Positions 59,281-64,000 of a stretch of 64,000 bases of DNA are shown here, piece by piece. This stretch comes from Rhodobacter sp. (GTDB taxonomy: Bacteria; Pseudomonadota; Alphaproteobacteria; Rhodobacterales; Rhodobacteraceae), in assembly GCA_020637555.1 (NCBI GenBank), contig JACKKF010000013.1, positions 460,001 to 524,000 on the forward strand, in the 5' to 3' direction. Within the stretch, counting starts at the first letter, position 1. Every line of letters begins with the position of its first letter. Under the pieces are notes generated by a model. The model saw only the letters and a list, made by a program, of their open reading frames with translations, had not been told where the DNA came from and did no database searches. A program made the translations under genes and the position numbers.

Positions 59281-60291
59281 ATGACCACGAAGCAGACCAT
59301 CGCCGGCATCGCCATGGGGGCCGCGCTGACGCTGACGGCCGGGCAGGCCCTGGCAGAGCAAGACCTGAAATTCGCGACTGTCGCCCCTGAGGGGTCGATC
59401 TGGTATCGCATGGCCGAGAATTACGCCAGCCTGGTGTCGCAGTATTCCAACGGCGATCTCAGCGTGACGATCTATCCCGGCGGGCAACTGGGCGCGCAGG
59501 ACGCGACCCTGTCGCAAGCCGTGCGTGGCCGGATCGAGATCTGGGCCGGTGGCATCGTCGCGTTGGCGGCGATCGAACCCGATCTGTCGCCGCTGCTGTT
59601 CCCCGGTGTCTTTGAGTCGACCGAACAAGCCAACTGCATGTTCCCCCTGCTGGTCGAACCCACGCGCGCGGTTCTGGCGGATGTGGGCCAGTTCGTCGGC
59701 TTCATCCCCCTGGGCTGGAACAACCTGGCCTCGGTCAATGAACTGAATTCGATTTCCGACATCGCGGGGCAGAACATCCGCTCGTTGCCGATCCCGATCG
59801 CCGTGCAGCTCTGGCAGCACCTGGGGGCGACTGCCGTGCCGCTGGACACGGCGGAAACCGCGTCGGCACTGTCCACGGGCATGGTGACGCTGGTGGATAC
59901 GGCCATGGCGTTCTGGGTGGCGACCGGCCACGCCGAACTGGCGCCGAACTACTACCTGACGCAGCACAACTACAACGTCGCTGCGGCGTTGATCGGCAAT
60001 CGCACCTGGAACGCGATGAGCGCCGAAGATCAGGCCGCGTTGAGCCGCGCGAACGACGAGGCCTGGAACTGGGCCACCGTCAATGGCATGTATGCCGGCT
60101 TTGAAAGCCGCCTGACCGAGATCGCCCAGGGGCAGGGTGCCAGCATCCATGAACTGAGTGCCGAGGACCGCGCCATCGTGCAGGCCGCCGGCGAGGCTGT
60201 CTGGGAACCGGCGCTGGCCGAACTGGGCGATGGCGCGCGGGCCTATCTGGACACGATGCTGCGCATCCGTGAACAATGCCCGGCGGGCTGA
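59281..60291 (+). CDS. dctP: TRAP transporter substrate-binding protein, DctP family (third)
   Basis: 336 aa, signal peptide ending GQALA (about 25). DctP features are LKFATVAPEGSIWYRMAENYASLVSQYSNGDLSVTIYPGGQLGAQDATLSQAVRGRIEIWAGG (about 29-92) and ISDIAGQNIRSLPIPIAVQLWQHLGATAVPLDTAETASAL (Arg, about 164). A Cys at about 119 is unpaired except for the C-terminal one. It heads the third TRAP operon. The ribosome site is GGGAGGAC. The substrate is probably a carboxylate linked to the 2-oxo acid operon upstream or the amidohydrolase downstream. Confidence 0.93.
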   Translation: MTTKQTIAGIAMGAALTLTAGQALAEQDLKFATVAPEGSIWYRMAENYASLVSQYSNGDLSVTIYPGGQLGAQDATLSQAVRGRIEIWAGGIVALAAIEPDLSPLLFPGVFESTEQANCMFPLLVEPTRAVLADVGQFVGFIPLGWNNLASVNELNSISDIAGQNIRSLPIPIAVQLWQHLGATAVPLDTAETASALSTGMVTLVDTAMAFWVATGHAELAPNYYLTQHNYNVAAALIGNRTWNAMSAEDQAALSRANDEAWNWATVNGMYAGFESRLTEIAQGQGASIHELSAEDRAIVQAAGEAVWEPALAELGDGARAYLDTMLRIREQCPAG

Positions 60292-60312
60292 TCGCAAGCC
60301 CTGGCTTTGGGG

Positions 60313-60332
60313 GCGCGCGCCGGTGCGCGCGT
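60313..60332 (+). other. intercistronic hairpin between dctP and dctQ (third TRAP operon)
   Basis: GCGCGCGC / GCGCGCGT, an 8-bp stem (one G-T pair) with loop CGGT, 21 bp after the dctP stop. Confidence 0.55.
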
Positions 60333-60359
60333 CCGCATCCCTGACAAGAGGCGGCCCGG

Positions 60360-60869
60360 ATGGAGCGTCAGATCAATCGGATCCTTGGGTGGATCACGGC
60401 GGCCGAGATCGCCGTCATCGTCATCAGCTTCATCGCCATGGCCGCGCTTCTGCTCGCCGATATCGTCGGCCGTGAGATCCTGCGACAAGGGCTGTTCGGT
60501 GCCAGTTCCTATGCGCTCTATTTCCTGATCCTGTCGGCGATGTTGTCTTTCGACGTGGCGGTCGCGCGGGGCGTGCACCTGCGGCCGACCGCATTTGACG
60601 GCCTTGCTCCGCAATCCTGGGACCCGGTTCTGCAACGCCTCGGTCATCTGTTGAGCGCGGCAATCGCCGTGCTGGTCGTCTGGGGGGCCTGGATCTTCAT
60701 CGCGGAAACGCGGTTCTTCAACGAAACGAACCCCACCATTCGCCTGCCGCTCTGGCCGATGCAGACGCCGCTGGTGATCGGCTTTGGCCTGAGCGGCCTG
60801 CGGCATCTGGTGTTTGCGGCCTTTCCCGACCTTGCCCCCAGGAAATCCGCAACCGAGGCCGAAGCATGA
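60360..60869 (+). CDS. dctQ: TRAP transporter small permease, DctQ family (third)
   Basis: 169 aa, four TM helices. Typical parts are ADIVGREILRQGLFGASSYALYFLILSAMLSFDVAVARGVHLRPTAFDGL (about 33-82) and LPLWPMQTPLVIGFGLSGLRHLV near the C-terminus. It overlaps the dctM start as ATGA. Confidence 0.92.
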   Translation: MERQINRILGWITAAEIAVIVISFIAMAALLLADIVGREILRQGLFGASSYALYFLILSAMLSFDVAVARGVHLRPTAFDGLAPQSWDPVLQRLGHLLSAAIAVLVVWGAWIFIAETRFFNETNPTIRLPLWPMQTPLVIGFGLSGLRHLVFAAFPDLAPRKSATEAEA

Positions 60870-62122
60870 CCGCCCTCGCCATCCTGCTGGCCGTTCTGGC
60901 GCTGATCGCGCTGCGTGTGAATCTGGTCTGGGCGCTGATGGCCGGGGCGCTGATGGTGCAGTTCACCTATGGCGCAGGCGAGTTGAGCTATTTCGCGCAG
61001 GATATCTGGGCGGCCATGGACCGCCAGGTCCTGTTGGCGATTCCGCTCTTCGTGCTGGTGGGGCAGATCATGGCGCGGGGGTCCATCGCGTCTCGGTTGA
61101 TCCGTGTGATCGTGGCGATGACCGGGCATCTGCCCGGCGGCCTCGCCATGGCGACGATCCTGAGCTGCGCGGCGTTTTCGGCGATTTCCGGATCCTCGAT
61201 CATCACCATGCTTGCGGTGGGTTCCGTGCTGTATCCCGCCTTGACCGAGAACGGCTATTCCCGGCGTTTCGCCATCGGCGCGCTGTGCGCCGGCGGCACG
61301 CTGGGCATCGTGATCCCGCCGTCGGTGCCGATGATCCTTTACGGCATCATGACCGAAACCTCGATCGTGTCGCTGTTTCGTGCGGGAATCGGGCCTGGTA
61401 TCCTGCTGACCATCGCCTTCACCCTCTATGCCGTGATCGCCAACTGGAACCGGCCGCGCCTGACGTTTTCCTGGTCCGAACTGGGCACCGCGATCAAGGA
61501 AGGGGTGCTGGCGATCCTGATGCCGGTGATCCTGCTGGGCGGCATCTATTCAGGCCATTTCAGCCCGACCGAGGCCGCTGCCGTCGCCATCGGTTACGCC
61601 CTGCTGGTCGAGGCCCTGGTCTATCGCGAGATGAAGATCGCGGATTATATCGGCACGATTTCCCAGTCGGGCATCCTGGTCGGCACGCTGTTTCCGCTGC
61701 TGGCCGTGGCGATGTCGATCAACAAGCTGCTGGCGGAAAAGCAGGTGCCGGGGCACCTGGTGGACATGGCGCTGAACAACGTCGAAAGCCCGCTGGCCTT
61801 CATCCTGATCGTCAACGGTCTGCTGTTGCTGGTGGGGGCGGTGATGGATACCGGATCGGCCATCGTCATCACCGCGCCGGTCCTCAGCCATATCGCCGAG
61901 GCCTATGGCTATTCCAAGATCCAGTTGGGGATCATCATGATCCTGAACCTGGAAATCGGCATCCTGACACCGCCGATGGGCATGAACCTGATCGTCGCCA
62001 TGACCGCGTTTCACGAGAAGTTCGGCATGATCGTCCGATCCGTCATACCGTGGATCGTCGTGATGCTGGTCTGCCTGCTGCTGGTGACCCTCGTGCCCTG
62101 GATCGCCCTGGCCCTGGTCTGA
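60866..62122 (+). CDS. dctM: TRAP transporter large permease, DctM family (third)
   Basis: 418 aa, 11-12 TM helices. Motifs are IPLFVLVGQIMARGSIASRLI (about 56-76), SAISGSSIITMLAVGSVLYPAL, GTLGIVIPPSVPMILYGIMTETSI (about 148-171), FSPTEAAAVAIGYALLVEAL, and LNLEIGILTPPMGMNLIVAMTAF near the end. Full length and intact. Forms the Na+-coupled importer with the two preceding genes. Confidence 0.95.
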   Translation: MTALAILLAVLALIALRVNLVWALMAGALMVQFTYGAGELSYFAQDIWAAMDRQVLLAIPLFVLVGQIMARGSIASRLIRVIVAMTGHLPGGLAMATILSCAAFSAISGSSIITMLAVGSVLYPALTENGYSRRFAIGALCAGGTLGIVIPPSVPMILYGIMTETSIVSLFRAGIGPGILLTIAFTLYAVIANWNRPRLTFSWSELGTAIKEGVLAILMPVILLGGIYSGHFSPTEAAAVAIGYALLVEALVYREMKIADYIGTISQSGILVGTLFPLLAVAMSINKLLAEKQVPGHLVDMALNNVESPLAFILIVNGLLLLVGAVMDTGSAIVITAPVLSHIAEAYGYSKIQLGIIMILNLEIGILTPPMGMNLIVAMTAFHEKFGMIVRSVIPWIVVMLVCLLLVTLVPWIALALV

Positions 62123-62172
62123 ACGGCGCCAGAAAGGCGGCGGGCGACGCAAGGGGTGCCCGCACGGTCCCG

Positions 62173-62400
62173 TCAATCCAGATAACTGCGCACCTTGGCA
62201 ATCACGTCATCGAGCGAGAGCCCCAGGCTGTCGAGCATCGACAGGTCGATGCCCTTGTCCGCAAGCAGTGTCTTGATCTGGTCGGTGTCCATGGACGTCA
62301 GCGCGGACAGGTCGATCCCGCTGTCGCGGATCTGTTCGGCGATCTGATCGCTTCCCCCCAACGCGCCGGCGGCCCGGCCCAGCATGTCACCCAAACCCAT
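62173..62400 (-). CDS. small hypothetical protein, 75 aa
   Basis: Not recognised. Acidic and helical: MGLGDMLGRAAGALGGSDQIAEQIRDSG then two similar 18-residue segments, IDLSALTSMDTDQIKTLL and IDLSMLDSLGLSLDDVIA, an internal duplication of an IDLS-L-x-S pattern. It has no signal peptide or TM helix. A good ribosome site (AAGGAGAG) supports translation. It stands between the converging TRAP operon and, in its own direction, the quinone oxidoreductase gene 90 bp upstream. Confidence 0.7.
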   Translation of the reverse strand: MGLGDMLGRAAGALGGSDQIAEQIRDSGIDLSALTSMDTDQIKTLLADKGIDLSMLDSLGLSLDDVIAKVRSYLD

Positions 62401-62490
62401 GGTTCTCTCCTTGTTCGCAGCACAATCAACGGGCCAAGGGTGTCATCATTGCCACCGGAACGAAAGGGGGGCGCCACGGGTGCGGGGCCA

Positions 62491-63492
62491 TCAGTCCGCC
62501 AGGGTCACCACCAATTTACCCTTGACCTGCCGCGCGGCCAGGCGGTCCAGCGCGGCGGGCGTGGCGCCAAGACCGGACACGGTCTCGACCAGCGGTTTGA
62601 TCTTGCCTGCCAGATACAGGGCGAACAGCTCCTTGACGGAGTCGACGTGCCGTTTCGGGTTGCGCTGCGTTGCGGCCCCCCAGAACACGCCGATCACGCT
62701 GCAGGCCTTCAGCAACGGCAGGTTCAGCGGCAATTTCGCGATCCCGGCCGGAAAGCCGACCACCAGATAGCGCCCCTCCCAGGCGATGGCGCGCAACGCG
62801 GGTTCGACATAGCCGCCGCCAACCGGGTCATAGATCACGTCGGCACCGCCCTTGCCGCACAGGGTCTTGAACGCCTCGGCCAGGGCGCGGCTGGCGTCCT
62901 TGCCATCCACGCTGGCCGGGTAGACCAGCCCGTCGTCCGCGCCGGCCGCCAAGGCCACATCCAGCTTTTCCTGCGAGGAACAGGCGGCCAGAACCCGCGC
63001 GCCCAGGGCTTTGCCCAGCTCCACCGCCGCCAGCCCCACCCCGCCCGAGGCCCCCAGCACCAGAAGCGTTTCGCCAGGCTTCAGCGCCGCCCGGTCGGTC
63101 AGCGCGTGATACGAGGTGCCGTAGGTCATCAGAAAGGCCGCGGCGTCGGCGAAGGGCATGGCATCGGGGATCGGCGTGACGGTCTCGCGGCCGAGGCTGA
63201 CCTGTTCCGCCAGCCCGCCCCAGCCCGGGAACCCCAGAACCCGCGTGCCGGGCGCCAGATCGGTGATCCCGTCGCCCACCGATGTGATCGTGCCGGCGAT
63301 CTCGGCGCCGGGGGCAAAGGGGCGTTCGGGTTTGAACTGATACTGGTCGCGGATGATCAGCAGGTCGGGAAAATTCAGCCCGACGGCGGCCACATCGACC
63401 ACGACCTCGCCCTTGCCCGGTGCGGGGCTTGGCAGGTCCTCGACCTGCAGGGTTTCCGGGCCTCCGGGCGTGCGGCTGAGCAGGGCTTTCAT
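62491..63492 (-). CDS. zinc-free MDR-family NADPH:quinone oxidoreductase-like protein
   Basis: 333 aa from the ATG at 63492 (MKALLSRTPGGPETLQVEDLP). Medium-chain reductase features are VGLNFPDLLIIRDQYQFKPERPFAPGAEIAGTI (about 38-70), the NADPH site LLVLGASGGVGLAAVELGKALGARVLAACSSQEKL (about 144-178), and YDPVGGGYVEPALRAIAWEGRYLVVGFPAG. The Cys/His zinc ligands of alcohol dehydrogenases are absent. These enzymes reduce enoyl or quinone substrates. It is divergent from the amidohydrolase gene, with a palindromic operator between them. Confidence 0.92.
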   Translation of the reverse strand: MKALLSRTPGGPETLQVEDLPSPAPGKGEVVVDVAAVGLNFPDLLIIRDQYQFKPERPFAPGAEIAGTITSVGDGITDLAPGTRVLGFPGWGGLAEQVSLGRETVTPIPDAMPFADAAAFLMTYGTSYHALTDRAALKPGETLLVLGASGGVGLAAVELGKALGARVLAACSSQEKLDVALAAGADDGLVYPASVDGKDASRALAEAFKTLCGKGGADVIYDPVGGGYVEPALRAIAWEGRYLVVGFPAGIAKLPLNLPLLKACSVIGVFWGAATQRNPKRHVDSVKELFALYLAGKIKPLVETVSGLGATPAALDRLAARQVKGKLVVTLAD

Positions 63493-63536
63493 CGGGATCC
63501 TCCATCGGGCTGTTTGGTGCAGTATTTCGGAATAGC

Positions 63537-63552
63537 AGATTGTTGACAATCT
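63537..63552. promoter_or_regulatory. palindrome AGATTGT-TG-ACAATCT overlapping a TTGACA -35
   Basis: A 16-bp dyad with perfect 7-bp arms in the 108-bp gap between the divergent quinone oxidoreductase and amidohydrolase genes. It contains TTGACA (63543-63548), which would be the -35 for the plus-strand gene, so a bound repressor would block it. Thirteen bases are identical to 59186-59198 in inverse orientation. Confidence 0.72.
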
Positions 63553-63600
63553 TAATTCTGGCGGAATACCCTGTCCGGAACCGGGACAAGGACAGCTTTC

Positions 63601-64000
63601 GTGCAGATCATAGACGCGCATCACCATCTGTGGGACCTGGAGACCAACGATTATCCGTGGAACCGGCCGGAAGACCATGATCGTGGCTGGGGGGACCTGA
63701 GCACGCTGAAGCAGACCTTCCTGCCACGCCATCTGCGTGCCGAGGCCGAGACAGCCGGCCTGACCCTGCTGAAATCGGTGCATGTGCAGGCAAACTGGGA
63801 CCCGGCGGACCCGGTCGGCGAAACCCGCTGGCTCGACTCGATCGCGCAGGACCCGGCCTCGGACGGGGTGCCGCAGGCGATTGTCGCCTATGCCGATCTG
63901 TCGGCCGACAGCGCCGCCCGGGTGCTGGCCGAACACGCCCGGTTTTCCGGGGTGCGCGGCATTCGCCAGGTGCTGAACCGCCACAGCGACCCCAAGCTGA
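63601..64000 (+). CDS. amidohydrolase-family (TIM-barrel) hydrolase, 5' part only
   Basis: Starts with GTG at 63601 behind AAGGACAG and runs off the window end (133 codons seen). The opening IIDAHHHLWDLETNDYPWNRPEDHD has the HxH-type metal motif (His-His-His at about 6-8) of the amidohydrolase-2 group. The segment SVHVQANWDPADPVGETRWLD followed by VPQAIVAYADLSADSAARVLAEHARFSGVRGIRQVLNRH is typical of lactonases and decarboxylases of that group (L-fuconolactonase and 2-pyrone-4,6-dicarboxylate hydrolase relatives). The substrate is unknown. It is divergent from the quinone oxidoreductase and probably repressed at the palindrome at 63537. Confidence 0.88.
   Translation, partial: MQIIDAHHHLWDLETNDYPWNRPEDHDRGWGDLSTLKQTFLPRHLRAEAETAGLTLLKSVHVQANWDPADPVGETRWLDSIAQDPASDGVPQAIVAYADLSADSAARVLAEHARFSGVRGIRQVLNRHSDPKL

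Overview
The window reads as alphaproteobacterial, most likely a member of the Rhodobacterales (Paracoccaceae or Roseobacteraceae type). The coding DNA is GC-rich, the rRNA operon ends 23S-5S-tRNA-fMet as is usual in that order, and the region is crowded with TRAP transporters, IclR and LysR regulators and oxidative catabolic enzymes. No species assignment is possible from the sequence alone.

Layout. (1) 1-1535: 3' part of a 23S rRNA gene, 5S rRNA and initiator tRNA. (2) 1.68-6.2 kb: mobile-element patch. It holds an IS66-family element with an 8-bp target duplication and two frameshifted transposase genes, an orphan 161-aa gene, an IS3-family element whose orfB is broken by a palindrome-rich insertion, and a fragment of a second IS3-type transposase. 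(3) 6.2-10.9 kb: an envelope or metal-type stress module on the minus strand (PepSY protein, OmpR-type regulator, histidine kinase, exported protein, multi-TM protein). Two copies of CTTACG-N4-CGTAAG suggest one regulon. A cupin gene follows. (4) 11.3-33.9 kb: a catabolic locus. It has a TRAP transporter with an OYE flavoenzyme and an EthD protein; two paralogous IclR regulators; a GMC oxidoreductase with a sugar-type binding protein; a metallo-beta-lactamase-fold protein with a three-subunit molybdenum hydroxylase whose large subunit carries two G-run frameshifts; a divergent FAD dehydrogenase and SDR pair; and an ABC importer whose ATPase and permease are fused, followed by a second EthD protein and a TSUP exporter.

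(5) 34.1-42.1 kb: a sugar-acid-type dehydrogenase with an FAH-family hydrolase, two divergent LysR regulators, and a NitT/TauT-type ABC importer followed by a cyclase-family hydrolase. (6) 42.2-49.2 kb: an acyl-CoA synthetase / enoyl-CoA hydratase / SDR operon, divergent from a MarR regulator and a second TRAP transporter. (7) 49.2-64 kb: a LysR regulator divergent from an operon for 2-oxo acids (fused indolepyruvate-type ferredoxin oxidoreductase, amino acid dehydrogenase, IlvD-type dehydratase, and D- and L-type 2-hydroxyacid dehydrogenases). A third TRAP transporter, a small protein, a quinone oxidoreductase and the start of an amidohydrolase follow.

Working together. Each block pairs an importer with soluble oxidoreductases, hydrolases or CoA enzymes and a local regulator, so 11-64 kb looks like a catabolic island for several small organic acids or cyclic plant-type compounds. 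The substrates cannot be read from the sequence. The most distinctive points are the ABC ATPase-permease fusion, the degenerate MBL protein with the molybdenum hydroxylase, the shared operators, the 15-bp tandem repeat in front of the [2Fe-2S] subunit gene, and the 2-oxo acid operon. No CRISPR array, prophage or recognisable defence system was seen.
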